Source: Cellulosimicrobium cellulans
GTDB lineage: Bacteria > Actinomycetota > Actinomycetes > Actinomycetales > Cellulomonadaceae
Reading direction: 5' to 3'
Assembly: GCF_016921195.1 (NCBI RefSeq)
Contig: NZ_JAFGYF010000006.1
Location: forward strand, 124,001-188,000
Length of the DNA: 64,000 nucleotides
A program made the translations under genes and the position numbers. Below are positions 1 through 11,913 of the stretch, in pieces. Within the stretch, counting starts at the first letter, position 1, and the number at the start of each line of letters is the position of its first letter. The notes under the pieces are model-generated. The model had not been told where the DNA came from. It searched no databases and was given only the letters and a program-made list of their open reading frames with translations.

Positions 1-366
1 CGTCGCGAGGGTCGCGACCTCGGGGCCGCGGCCCGACGCCAGCCACCGAGGGCCGAGGGCCACGGCGTGCGTGACGACCTGCTCGCGGAGCTCGGCGACG
101 GTGCGCGTCGCGGCGCGCAGCGCGAACCGCTCCTGCGCCCAGGAGGTCGCGGCGCGGGCCGCGACGACGGCGCCGAGCAGCCCGACCCGCGGCCCGAGGT
201 CGGCCAGGTCGGCCGTCCCCTGGATCGCCGGCGCGAGGACCGACGCGAGCACGACCGCCTGGGCGACGACGAGGGCCGCGGTGGCGAACCCCAGCACCGC
301 CGTCAGGACGACGTATCCTCGCGCGGCCCGCGCGTGGCGCAGGAGCCGCGGGTCGAGCGGCTTCAC
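1..366 (-). CDS. cydD: CydD, thiol-reductant ABC exporter subunit (N-terminal part, cut by window edge)
   Basis: Reading leftward from a GTG at 366, the frame stays open to base 1 and gives about 122 residues beginning VKPLDPRLLRHARAARGYVV. A Leu/Val-rich stretch (about residues 18-45) fits the first membrane helix of a type-1 ABC exporter, and the following WAQERFALRAA segment is typical of CydD. CydDC exports cysteine/glutathione-type thiols needed to assemble cytochrome bd. The start overlaps the cydB stop in a GTGA, so the genes are translationally coupled in the order cydA-cydB-cydD. The ATPase half lies outside the window, so a fused CydDC cannot be excluded. Confidence 0.85.
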   Translation of the reverse strand, partial: MKPLDPRLLRHARAARGYVVLTAVLGFATAALVVAQAVVLASVLAPAIQGTADLADLGPRVGLLGAVVAARAATSWAQERFALRAATRTVAELREQVVTHAVALGPRWLASGRGPEVATLAT

Positions 367-1475
367 GAGCCGGTTCCCCCGCCGTCGGTCAGGCCGCGGC
401 CGGTCGAGCCGCCCGAGGACGCCCCGCCGAACGCAGCCTCGCGGACCTTCTTGAGCGACAGGCCGGCGGGCGCGGGGATGTCCTTGGTCGACAGGCGGCG
501 GCGGAACACCCAGTACGTCCACGACTGGTAGGCGATGACGAGCGGCGTGAGGATCACCGCGACCCACGTCATCACGGTGAGCGTGTAGTCGGTCGACGAC
601 GCGTTGTGCACGGTCAGCGAGTTGGCCGGGTCGACGGCGGGCATGACGTCGGGGTACATCGAGCCGAAGATGAGCACGACCGCCGCGACGATCGTCGCGG
701 CCGACGCGGTGAAGGCCCAGCCCTCGGCGCCGCGCCGGTTGGCGACGAGCGCCGCGACGAGACCGCCGGCGGCGAGCACGACGGCGGCCCACGTCCAGGG
801 CACCGAGTACGCGACCTGGGCCCAGACGGCCCAGCCACCGGCGAGCACGAGCGCGGCGACGCCGAAGACCGAGGCGTGCCGGCGCGCGCGGGCGCGGATC
901 TCGCCGTCGGTCTTGAGCGCGACGAACACCGAGCCGTGCAGCAGGAACAGGCTCAGCGTGACGAGGCCGCCCAGGAGCGCGAAGGGTGACAGGAGCGAGA
1001 AGAAGCCGCCGACGAACTGGTGGTCGGCGTCGAGCTGCACGCCGCGCACGAGGTTGGCGAACGCGACGCCCCACAGCACGGCGGGGACCCACGACCCGAC
1101 CTGGATCGCGACGTCGCAGCGCCGTGCCCAGCCCTCGTCGCGGATCTTGCCGCGGTACTCGAACGCCACACCGCGCACGATGAGCGCGACGAGGATGAGC
1201 AGGAGCGGCAGGTAGAAGCCGGAGAAGAGGGTCGCGTACCACTCGGGGAAGGCGGCGAACGTCGCGCCGCCCGCGGTGAGCAGCCACACCTCGTTCCCGT
1301 CCCAGACGGGCCCGATGGAGTTGATGAGGACGCGGCGCTCCTTCTCCCGGTGCTCCTTGTCCCCGCGCGGCAGGATCGACAGCAGCATGCCGACCCCGAA
1401 GTCGAAGCCCTCGAGCACGAGGTAGCCGGTCCACAGGACCGCGATGAGCACGAACCAGACGACGGCGAGATCCAC
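363..1475 (-). CDS. cydB: Cytochrome bd ubiquinol/menaquinol oxidase subunit II
   Basis: A 370-residue, highly hydrophobic membrane protein. It begins MDLAVVWFVLIAVLWTGYLV and has the family pattern LEGFDFGVGML, the conserved EVWLLTAGGATFAAFPEWYA block (about residues 62-81) and the VRGVAFEYR segment, with eight or nine membrane helices. CydB partners CydA in the bd-type terminal oxidase, which reduces oxygen to water at high affinity without pumping protons. It lies 39 bp after cydA and overlaps cydD by 4 bp. Length and motifs are normal; nothing looks damaged. Confidence 0.96.
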   Translation of the reverse strand: MDLAVVWFVLIAVLWTGYLVLEGFDFGVGMLLSILPRGDKEHREKERRVLINSIGPVWDGNEVWLLTAGGATFAAFPEWYATLFSGFYLPLLLILVALIVRGVAFEYRGKIRDEGWARRCDVAIQVGSWVPAVLWGVAFANLVRGVQLDADHQFVGGFFSLLSPFALLGGLVTLSLFLLHGSVFVALKTDGEIRARARRHASVFGVAALVLAGGWAVWAQVAYSVPWTWAAVVLAAGGLVAALVANRRGAEGWAFTASAATIVAAVVLIFGSMYPDVMPAVDPANSLTVHNASSTDYTLTVMTWVAVILTPLVIAYQSWTYWVFRRRLSTKDIPAPAGLSLKKVREAAFGGASSGGSTGRGLTDGGGTGS

Positions 1476-1514
1476 GGCGGTGTCCTCCTGAGATTCTGGA
1501 CGGGTCCGGGCGCG

Positions 1515-3029
1515 TCAGTACGCGAAGGACAGCGGACGGTCGGCGGCCTCGGAGCCCTCGTCCGGCGGCTCCTGGGCCTCCGGGGACTCGTCGCGGACCG
1601 TGAGCGGGACGCCCTCGATCGCGTAGCGCCGCATGAGCGTGAACCAGACCGCGGCCAGCGCCCCGTAGACGAGCGTGAAGACGATCATCGACGTGAGCAC
1701 GACGCCGGGGCTCACCACGGTGGACACGCCCCGCTCGGTGAGCAGCCGGATCTGGTCGATGCCCGTCGGGTTCGGGGCGACGACCCACGGCTGGCGGCCC
1801 ATCTCGGTGAAGATCCAGCCGAAGGAGTTCGCGAGGAACGGCATGGGGATGGCGACGAGGCCGACGCGCGCGAACCACACGTTGTCGGTGACGCGGCCCT
1901 TGCGCGTGAGCCACAGCGCCATGAGGGCGAGGAGCACCGAGCCCGCGGCCATGCCGATCATGAGCCGGAAGGACCAGTAGGTCATGGCGAGGTTCGGCGT
2001 GTACGTGACCGGGTCACCGGCCGCGGTGACGTCGCCGTAGCGCTCGGTCATCTGCTCCTGGACGTCCTCGACGCCGGGCAGGTAGCTCTCCGGCCCGGAG
2101 AAGTGGCCCGTGCCGAGGTACGACGCGAGGCCGGGGATCTCGATGAGGTGCGTGACGTTCTCGCACGAGTTCGACAGGTCGCCGATCGTGAGGATGGAGA
2201 ACGCGGCGCCCTCCTGCCCCTGGCACAGCGCCTCGGCGGAGGACATCTTGCCGGGCTGCTGCTCGTACATGATCTTGCCCTGGATGTCGCCGGAGACGGC
2301 GACCCCGAGCCCGCCGACGAGCATGGCGACGACGCCGAGCGTGACGGCCGGGCGGTAGACGTCGCGCGCGAGCTCGACGGGCTCCGCCTTGCGGGTGCGC
2401 ACGAGCCGGACCATCCACCAGGCGGCGATGCCCGTGACGAACGTCCCCGCCGTGAGGAAGGTCGCCGTGATCTGGTGCGGGAACGCGGCCCAGAGGGTGT
2501 TGTTCGTGAGGACGGCGCCGATGTCGTTCATCTCGGCGCGCCCGGTCTCGGGGTTGTAGACCGCGCCGACCGGGTGCTGCATCCACGAGTTCGCGGCGAG
2601 GATGAAGAACGCGGAGAGGTTGGTCGCGATGGCCACGGCCCAGATGCACGCGAGGTGCACCTTCTTGTTGAGGCGGTCCCACCCGAAGATCCACAGGCCG
2701 AGGAACGTCGACTCGATGAAGAACGCGGCGAGCGCCTCCATGGCGAGCGGGGCGCCGAACACGTCGCCGACGAAGCGCGAGTACTCGCTCCAGTTCATGC
2801 CGAACTGGAACTCCTGCACGATGCCGGTCACGACGCCGAGCGCGAAGTTGATGAGCAGGAGCTTGCCGAAGAACTTGGTCAGGCGCAGCCACCGCTCGTT
2901 GCCGGTGCGCACCCAGGCCGTCTGCATGATCGCGACCAGGGGTGACAGCCCGATCGTCAGCGGGACGAAGATGAAGTGGTAGACGGTCGTGATGGCGAAC
3001 TGCCACCGGGCGAGATCCAGGGCTTCCAC
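1515..3029 (-). CDS. cydA: Cytochrome bd oxidase subunit I
   Basis: A 504-residue membrane protein from a GTG at 3029, giving VEALDLARWQFAITTVYHFI, with GAGGAG about 5 nt upstream. The frame stays open far upstream, but homology begins here. Visible landmarks are the N-terminal His of the heme region (VYHFIFVPLTIG), the GWDRLNKKVH segment next to the quinol site and the invariant GRQPW in TEMGRQPWVV (about residue 430). It carries hemes b558, b595 and d and oxidises menaquinol. It leads the cydABD operon, and a Rex/CRP-like palindrome lies 163 bp upstream. Confidence 0.96.
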   Translation of the reverse strand: MEALDLARWQFAITTVYHFIFVPLTIGLSPLVAIMQTAWVRTGNERWLRLTKFFGKLLLINFALGVVTGIVQEFQFGMNWSEYSRFVGDVFGAPLAMEALAAFFIESTFLGLWIFGWDRLNKKVHLACIWAVAIATNLSAFFILAANSWMQHPVGAVYNPETGRAEMNDIGAVLTNNTLWAAFPHQITATFLTAGTFVTGIAAWWMVRLVRTRKAEPVELARDVYRPAVTLGVVAMLVGGLGVAVSGDIQGKIMYEQQPGKMSSAEALCQGQEGAAFSILTIGDLSNSCENVTHLIEIPGLASYLGTGHFSGPESYLPGVEDVQEQMTERYGDVTAAGDPVTYTPNLAMTYWSFRLMIGMAAGSVLLALMALWLTRKGRVTDNVWFARVGLVAIPMPFLANSFGWIFTEMGRQPWVVAPNPTGIDQIRLLTERGVSTVVSPGVVLTSMIVFTLVYGALAAVWFTLMRRYAIEGVPLTVRDESPEAQEPPDEGSEAADRPLSFAY

Positions 3030-3192
3030 GTGCGCTCCTCGGGGGGCCGACGGGGTCGGCGGGCTTCTGGGGGAGGTGCTGGGCTGACGTCGGTCGCGGT
3101 GGTCCGGGGAGGGCCGTCGCACTTCGGCGCCAGAGCCCAATCTGCCCCATCGGAGGGGCCGGAGATGACGCGAAGTGCTGAAAACAGGCCGC

Positions 3193-3210
3193 TTGTGACT
3201 ATGTTCACAA
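3193..3210 (-). promoter_or_regulatory. Rex- or CRP-family operator upstream of cydABD
   Basis: An 18-bp near-perfect inverted repeat, TTGTGACTATGTTCACAA, lies between cydA and the divergent RNase E gene. It fits the actinobacterial Rex operator (TTGTGAANNNNTTCACAA type), which links cydABCD to the NADH/NAD ratio. It also exactly fits the CRP/GlxR pattern TGTGA-N6-TCACA, which controls cyd genes in mycobacteria and corynebacteria. Sequence alone cannot separate the two. Confidence 0.75.
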
Positions 3211-3295
3211 GCCGTCGGGACCATGGTCCCGGCCGGCCGGGACCCGCGGCCCGGTCGGGGATGCGTGTCGCCGAGGTTCGTTCGCGCCCCTGTGC

Positions 3296-3559
3296 GATAC
3301 TGGGCGGAGCCGGGTGGGCTCCGCATCGCCCTCCCGACGAGCACGAGATCGCGGCACCAGCGGACCGCGGCAGTCGGAGCGCCGACCGGGGCGAAGGGCC
3401 CGGTGGCAGGCGCCCGTGCCGCGCACGCGGACCGCGGCCGTGGCCGACGACTTCCGTCGCCGGACGACGCGCTCCGGTGCGCTCGTCCCGAGCGACGACC
3501 GACCGCCCCGAGGGGCCGCACGGTGCGGGGCGGTCCCTGTGGCAGCAGGAGCACGACGC
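3296..3559 (+). promoter_or_regulatory. Putative rne promoter and about 250-nt structured leader
   Basis: A possible -10 box GATACT sits at 3296-3301; no clear -35 was found. The leader to the GTG at 3560 holds a strong hairpin just before the ribosome site: GACCGCCCC (3501-3509) pairs with GGGGCGGTC (3527-3535) around a 17-nt loop. A long structured 5' UTR is a known feature of autoregulated rne genes in other bacteria; that it works so here is inference. Confidence 0.45.
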
Positions 3560-7059
<3,500 letters not shown>

Positions 7060-7063
<4 letters not shown>

Positions 7064-7671
7064 CCGAGACCGCATCCGGCGGCGTGCCCGTGTACGCCGC
7101 CGGGCTGCGTGCGCACCTGCGCGGGTGGCGCGCGGACGACCTCGCGGCGTACCGGGAATGGCTGCGCCCGGAGCACGAGTGGCACCGGTGGGACGGCCCG
7201 TACTACCCCGTGCCCGACGACGCCGCGTCCGACGCGGCGGTGGCGCGCCTCGCGCGGGCGGCGGCCGCGCAGGCCGCCCGCCCGGACGGCCTGGACGACG
7301 ACGGCCTCCCGCCGCGCCGCGTCGTCGTCGCGGACGAGGAGGACCGGCTCGTCGGGACGTGCTCCTGGTACTGGGAGTCCGCCGAGACGCAGTGGGCGCG
7401 GGTCGGGATCGGGCTGTACGACCCCGCGGTGCGTGGACGCGGGCTGGGCCGCGACGCGCTCGGCGCGTGGATCGGCTACCTGTTCTCGGTGACCGACTGG
7501 GTCCGTCTCGACCTCGCGACCTGGTCCGGGAACGCCGCGATGCTCGGTGCCGGGCGAGCCCTCGGGCTCGTCGAGGAGGGGCGGTTCCGCGACGCCCGCG
7601 TGGTGGACGGCGTGCGGTACGACGCCGTCGTCCTGGGTGTGCTGCGCCGCGAGTGGGCGGCTCGGGCCTGA
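7060..7671 (+). CDS. GNAT-family N-acetyltransferase
   Basis: 203 residues from an ATG overlapping the RNase E stop (ATGA, 7060-7063), so probably cotranslated. The fold is recognisable: an N-terminal LRGWRADDLAAYREWL opening, a central beta strand (GTCSWYWES), the acetyl-CoA loop VRGRGLGRDALGAWIGYLF and the late GLVEEGRFRDA segment seen in RimJ/RimL-like enzymes. These acetylate N-termini, spermidine, antibiotics or other amines; the substrate cannot be read here. The WHRWDGPYYP motif resembles a subfamily annotated only as GNAT. Coupling to rne may be positional only. Confidence 0.85.
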
Positions 7672-7723
7672 CCGGTCCTCCGGCGTCTTCGTCCACGTCA
7701 TCCGCACCTGGCATCATGCCGCC

Positions 7724-9196
7724 ATGGGTTACGACCTCTCGGGCCGCCTCGTCGTCGGCGTCGCCTCGTCCGCACTGTTCGACCTCACCGAGTCCGACCG
7801 CGTGTTCCGCACGCAGGGGGAGGCGGCGTACCGCGACTTCCAGGAGCGCCATCGTGACGACGCGCTGGCCCCGGGGGTCGCGTTCGGGTTCGTGCGCCGG
7901 CTGCTCGCGCTGAACGACCTCGCGCCGTCGGCGGACGACCCGCTCGTCGAGGTCATCGTCATGTCGCGCAACTCGCCCGAGACGGGCCTGCGGGTCATGC
8001 GCTCGATCCGGCACCACGACCTCGACATCACGCGTGCCGTCTTCCGCCAGGGCCGCAGCCCGCACGAGTTCATCCGCCCGCTGCACGTGGACCTGTTCCT
8101 CTCCGCCGACGAGCGGTCCGTGCGCGACGCGGTGGAGCTGGGCCTCCCCGCCGGGTACGTGCTCGACCCGACGTTCGCGGACGAGGCCGGCGACGAGCTG
8201 CGCATCGCGTTCGACTTCGACGGCGTGCTCGCGGACGACTCGTCCGAGCGCCGCTTCCAGGACGGCGGGCTCGCGTCGTTCCGGGAGCACGAGGCGCTCA
8301 ACGCCGACGTGCCGCTCGGGCGCGGCCCGCTGCGCGAGCTGCTCGTCGGCATCCACCGGGTGCAGGTCGTCGAGCGGGAGCGGCACGCGGCCGACCCGTC
8401 GTACCGGCCGCGCGTGCACGTCTCGCTGGTCACCGCGCGCTCGGCCCCGGCGCACGAGCGCGCCGTCGCGACGCTGTCGTCGTGGGGCGTCACCGTCGAC
8501 GACGCGTTCTTCCTCGGCGGCGTGGACAAGGACGGCGTCCTCGAGGTGCTGCGACCGCACATCTTCTTCGACGACCAGCGCGCCGTCGTGGAGGCGACCC
8601 GCCGCGTCGCCCCGTCGGTCCACGTGCCCTACGGCGAGCTCAACCGGGGCGTCCTGCCTGCGGACCCCGCGCTCGACGCCCGGCGCCCGCGTCCGGCCGA
8701 CGCCGTGCCGCCCGCACCCGCACGACGCGAGGCGGCCACCCCGCCGGCACCGGCCGCGCCGGCCGCCGGGCGCGACGTCGAGGAGGAACCGGCGCCGGCG
8801 CGCGTCGACGAGGCCAGCCCTCGGGGGACCGGAACGCGCGAGCTCCCGCTCGTGCGCTCCGTGCCGGGCATCGGCGGTGCGGGCCTCGCCGGCCTCGCCG
8901 GGGCGTCGACGGTCGCGCCGACCGCGGAGCCGGCGGGTGAGGTCGAGCGCCCGGAGCAGACCGCCCCGGCCCCCGACGCTCCGCGGGACGGCTCGGCGGA
9001 GCCGGAGCCGGCGACGAGCGTGGAGCCGCCGGCACGTGCGGCGGACGAGGCGTCCGCGCCCGCCGGGACCACGCTCCTCAGCCGCAGGGACGCCGCACGT
9101 CCGGGCGCACCCGACCGCGTCTCGGTGCTCGGCCCGGCGGGGGAGCCGAAGCCGCTGCCCGTCCGCCCCTCGAACGGCTCGGCCCGGCACCACTGA
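7724..9196 (+). CDS. Cytosolic 5'-nucleotidase (cN-I type) with Pro/Ala-rich C-terminal extension
   Basis: 490 residues. The first ~310 match the 5'-nucleotidase family related to eukaryotic cN-I: MGYDLSGRLVVGVASSALFD at the start, the HAD-like nucleophile motif AFDFDGVLADD (about residues 164-174) and a late FFLGGVDKDGVLEVLRPHIFFDD. It should dephosphorylate nucleoside monophosphates. Residues ~310-490 are a disordered Ala/Pro/Glu tail absent from the core family. A CATCAT box 6 nt before the ATG suggests a leaderless start. It stands before thymidine kinase, so both touch nucleotide salvage. Confidence 0.85.
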   Translation: MGYDLSGRLVVGVASSALFDLTESDRVFRTQGEAAYRDFQERHRDDALAPGVAFGFVRRLLALNDLAPSADDPLVEVIVMSRNSPETGLRVMRSIRHHDLDITRAVFRQGRSPHEFIRPLHVDLFLSADERSVRDAVELGLPAGYVLDPTFADEAGDELRIAFDFDGVLADDSSERRFQDGGLASFREHEALNADVPLGRGPLRELLVGIHRVQVVERERHAADPSYRPRVHVSLVTARSAPAHERAVATLSSWGVTVDDAFFLGGVDKDGVLEVLRPHIFFDDQRAVVEATRRVAPSVHVPYGELNRGVLPADPALDARRPRPADAVPPAPARREAATPPAPAAPAAGRDVEEEPAPARVDEASPRGTGTRELPLVRSVPGIGGAGLAGLAGASTVAPTAEPAGEVERPEQTAPAPDAPRDGSAEPEPATSVEPPARAADEASAPAGTTLLSRRDAARPGAPDRVSVLGPAGEPKPLPVRPSNGSARHH

Positions 9197-9251
9197 CGGG
9201 CGCACCGGTCCCGCGTCGCGCACCGCAGGGGTCCGGTGGTTCACTGCTCGC

Positions 9252-9941
9252 ATGACCGGCGCCGCACGCCACCCGGACCCGTCGCTCCGTGCGCGCGGGC
9301 GCGTCGAGGTGGTGTGCGGCCCGATGTTCGCGGGCAAGACCGAGGAGCTGCTGCGTCGTGTGCGGCGGGCCGAGGTCGCGAGGCGGCGCGTCGAGGTGGT
9401 CGGGCACGTCCTCGACACGCGGCGCGGCGCGGGCACGGTGAGCTCGCACTCCGGTCTGGCGATCCCGTCGCGGACGGCACGCGACGCGGCGGACCTCGCG
9501 CGGCTGGTCCACGACGGCAGCCCGCTCGACCTGGTCGCGGTCGACGAGGCGCACTTCTTCGGGCCGGACCTCGTCGACGTCGTGCAGCGCCTCGCGGACG
9601 ACGGGCTGGTGGTGGTGGTCGCTGGTCTCGACGTGACGTTCGACGCGCGGCCGTTCGAGCCCCTGCCGACGCTCGCGGCGCTCGCGGAGCGGGTCGACAA
9701 GCTCACCGCCGTGTGCGCGGTGTGCGGGCAGGATGCGGCGTTCCACGTGCGGGTGGTCGCGGAGGCGACGGCCGACGACGGGCGGCGGGACCCGCTGCTC
9801 CCGGTCGCCGCGCACGTCGGCGGCGCCGAGAGCTACGAGGCGCGGTGTCGCACCCACCTGCCCGTGGCGCCGTGGCGGGCTCAGCCGGGCGGCGTCCCCG
9901 GGGGGGCCGGCGGGTCCTCGACAAGCGGGACGAACGAGTAG
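9252..9941 (+). CDS. tdk: Thymidine kinase (type II)
   Basis: 229 residues. The P-loop GPMFAGKTEELLRRVRRAE (about residues 24-42), the DEAHFF Walker B-like motif and the thymidine-binding lasso region are clear. The zinc site is represented by CAVCGQ and a later YEARCRTHL. It phosphorylates thymidine to dTMP in pyrimidine salvage. The ATG at 9252 gives a normal family N-terminus. The last ~20 residues (Gly/Ser-rich) run 61 bp into the convergent pcm gene. Confidence 0.93.
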   Translation: MTGAARHPDPSLRARGRVEVVCGPMFAGKTEELLRRVRRAEVARRRVEVVGHVLDTRRGAGTVSSHSGLAIPSRTARDAADLARLVHDGSPLDLVAVDEAHFFGPDLVDVVQRLADDGLVVVVAGLDVTFDARPFEPLPTLAALAERVDKLTAVCAVCGQDAAFHVRVVAEATADDGRRDPLLPVAAHVGGAESYEARCRTHLPVAPWRAQPGGVPGGAGGSSTSGTNE

Positions 9942-10525
9942 GAGCCGTGCTCGCTCACCCGGGTGCCGCCCGGCGCGCCCGGGTCGGCCTCGACGAGCAG
10001 CATCGTGTGCCGGACGGGGACCACCATCCGGCCGCCCGGCGCGAGCTGGTCCACGAGGGCCTGGGGGAGCGCGTCGGCCGCCGCGGAGACGAGGACCCGG
10101 TCGTAGCGCTCGCCCGGGGTGCCCAGGACGCCGCGCCGCGCGGGCTCCAGGCGCGCCCAGGGCGCGCGCGCCGTCGCCAGGTTCGCGGCGCCCCACGCGG
10201 CGAGCTCGGGGTCGCGCTCGAGCCCGAGCACGCTGCCCGACGGCCCGACGAGCACGGCGAGCAGCGCCGTCGTCCACCCGGAACCGGCGCCGACGTCGAG
10301 GACCCGGTGGCCGGGGGCGACGTCGAGCAGCCGCAGCATCGCGGCGACGGTCGACGGCTGCGAGTTCGTCTGGCCGTGCCCGATGGCGAGCGGGCGGTCC
10401 TGACCGGCCCACCGGCGCTGCGCCCGGGGGAGGAACGCGCGACGGTCGACGGCGAGCATCGCGGCGGCGACGGCGTCGTCGTGCCCGCGACGGCGGCTGC
10501 CGTCGGGACGGCGTGCCGGGCGCAT
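9881..10525 (-). CDS. pcm: Protein-L-isoaspartate O-methyltransferase
   Basis: 214 residues from an ATG at 10525 preceded by GGTGGAGGTGG. The family's GHGQTNSQPSTVAAMLRLL substrate loop (about residues 45-63) and the SAM-binding VLDVGAGSGWTTALLA motif I (about 71-86) are present, and GGRMVVPV (about 175) matches the late core strand. The enzyme methylates isoaspartyl residues to start repair of aged proteins; some actinobacterial relatives act on small peptides instead. Its 3' end lies antisense to the last 61 bp of tdk. Confidence 0.88.
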   Translation of the reverse strand: MRPARRPDGSRRRGHDDAVAAAMLAVDRRAFLPRAQRRWAGQDRPLAIGHGQTNSQPSTVAAMLRLLDVAPGHRVLDVGAGSGWTTALLAVLVGPSGSVLGLERDPELAAWGAANLATARAPWARLEPARRGVLGTPGERYDRVLVSAAADALPQALVDQLAPGGRMVVPVRHTMLLVEADPGAPGGTRVSEHGSYSFVPLVEDPPAPPGTPPG

Positions 10526-10721
10526 GCGACCACCTCCACCGCCAGCGTAGGCACGGCCGCGCGCCACCCGCCCTCCGTCGTCGCCGGTCGTCGGCGGTGC
10601 GACGCCCGGGCGACGGCGGGCACGACCGGACCCGTCCCGGTGGCGAGGGCGTGCGGGCGGCGGGATGCTCGACGGGTGCGCGGGCGCGTCGGTGCGCCCG
10701 CCCCGGACGGGGGAGCCCGGC

Positions 10722-10928
10722 ATGAGCGGCACGGTGGCACGGATCACGCACATCAGCGCGCGGTCGGACACGAGCTTCGAGGACGCGGTGAGGATCGGCG
10801 TCGAGCGCGCGGCGAGCACGCTGCGCAACGTCTCGGGCGCGTGGGTCAAGGAGCAGAAGGTCGACATCGTCGACGGGCGCATCACGACCTGGCAGGTCGT
10901 GCTCGAGGTGACGTTCGTGCTCGAGTAG
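10722..10928 (+). CDS. Dodecin family flavin-binding protein
   Basis: A 68-residue protein, MSGTVARITHISARSDTSFE..., with the dodecin signature: Ser-rich first loop, SFEDAVRIGVERA helix, the aromatic Trp in VSGAWVKEQKV and the closing WQVVLEVTFVLE strand. Dodecins form hollow 12-mers that store riboflavin/FMN or coenzyme A. GGGAG sits 7-11 nt before the ATG. It is a single gene, transcribed away from pcm. Confidence 0.92.
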   Translation: MSGTVARITHISARSDTSFEDAVRIGVERAASTLRNVSGAWVKEQKVDIVDGRITTWQVVLEVTFVLE

Positions 10929-11001
10929 GTCCGTCCGACGGCGGGTCGCGGGGGTGGCTCGCTGCGCGCGGAGCACCCGCGCGCGGCGGCCCCCGCGCCA
11001 T

Positions 11002-11030
11002 TTGACCTGCCCGCCCGAGTTCCGTAGTCT
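11002..11030 (+). promoter_or_regulatory. Sigma-A-type promoter of rplU-rpmA
   Basis: TTGACC (11002-11007) and TAGTCT (11025-11030) are separated by exactly 17 bp. Transcription should begin near 11037, leaving a leader of about 120 nt before rplU. This is the cleanest -35/-10 pair seen in the window. Confidence 0.7.
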
Positions 11031-11155
11031 TGAACGTCGGCGCGCCCAGGCGCGCCGGTCCCGTGTGCCCACGGACGACTCGCACTCGCACGCCGCGGCG
11101 TGGTCGGAGTCTCCAAGACGAATTCGCCGTGACGAGCACGCCAAGACTAGGAGAG

Positions 11156-11476
11156 ATGAGCAGCAACGTGGTGTACGCGATCGTCAAGGCCGGTGGCCGT
11201 CAGGAGAAGGTTTCCGTCGGCGACATCGTCGTGGTGGACCGGGTGTCCGCCAAGGTCGGTGAGTCCCTCGAGCTGCCCGCTCTCCTGCTGGTGGACGGGG
11301 AGAAGGTGACCACCGACGCGGCGAAGCTCGCGAAGGTCAAGGTCACCGCCGAGGTCGTGCGGGACGAGAAGGGTCCGAAGATCACGATCCTGCGGTACAA
11401 GAACAAGACCGGTTACCGCCGTCGTCAGGGTCACCGCCAGCAGCTGACCCGCCTCAAGGTCACCGGCATCAAGTGA
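11156..11476 (+). CDS. rplU: 50S ribosomal protein L21
   Basis: 106 residues when started at ATG 11156 ([19 protein letters not shown]). Most L21 proteins begin at the following VYAIVKAGG, so a GTG at 11168 is an alternative; AGGAG is very close (2 nt) to the ATG and far (14 nt) from the GTG, so the start is uncertain. The body, including [14 protein letters not shown]-like [20 protein letters not shown] and the C-terminal RLKVTGIK, is standard. It binds 23S rRNA in the large subunit and is cotranscribed with rpmA. Confidence 0.96.
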   Translation: MSSNVVYAIVKAGGRQEKVSVGDIVVVDRVSAKVGESLELPALLLVDGEKVTTDAAKLAKVKVTAEVVRDEKGPKITILRYKNKTGYRRRQGHRQQLTRLKVTGIK

Positions 11477-11562
11477 CCTCGCCCGGCGTGAGGTAGCGGC
11501 CACGGGCCGCCCCGCGCCGACCGGCACCTTCCCTCAGCAACCAGCACGAAAGCAGGTTCGTC

Positions 11563-11820
11563 ATGGCACACAAGAAGGGCGCGAGCTCCTCGCGCAACGG
11601 TCGCGACTCGAACGCCCAGCGCCTCGGCGTCAAGCGCTTCGGCGGTCAGGTCGTCAAGTCGGGCGAGATCATCGTCCGCCAGCGCGGCACGCACTTCCAC
11701 CCCGGTGAGAACGTCGGCCGCGGCAAGGACGACACGCTGTTCGCCCTGGCCGCCGGTGCGGTCCAGTTCGGCACGCGTCGTGGCCGCAAGGTCATCGACA
11801 TCGTCGCCGTCGAGGGCTGA
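11563..11820 (+). CDS. rpmA: 50S ribosomal protein L27
   Basis: 85 residues, [20 protein letters not shown]..., with the family [20 protein letters not shown] block. L27 reaches the peptidyl-transferase centre with its N-terminus. There is no Firmicutes-type cleavable extension before MAHKKG. It follows rplU by 86 bp and is closed by a strong hairpin terminator. Confidence 0.98.
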   Translation: MAHKKGASSSRNGRDSNAQRLGVKRFGGQVVKSGEIIVRQRGTHFHPGENVGRGKDDTLFALAAGAVQFGTRRGRKVIDIVAVEG

Positions 11821-11840
11821 GCGACAGCCACAGGCTTCGA

Positions 11841-11885
11841 GCAGGAGGGGCGCACCGACGCGGTGCGCCCCTCCTGCTGTTTCTC
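11841..11885 (+). terminator. Intrinsic terminator after rpmA
   Basis: A perfect 16-bp stem, GCAGGAGGGGCGCACC (11841-11856) with its complement at 11862-11877, has a 5-nt loop and is followed by TGTTTCTC. It separates the ribosomal pair from obg. Confidence 0.9.
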
Positions 11886-11913
11886 GCACACCCACCTCTG
11901 AGAGGATCGTCCC

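Noticed and set aside
1020-2945. A 641-codon plus-strand frame across cydB/cydA
   Set aside because: Antisense to recognised cyd genes; composition (Arg/Asp/His-rich) is that of a shadow frame.
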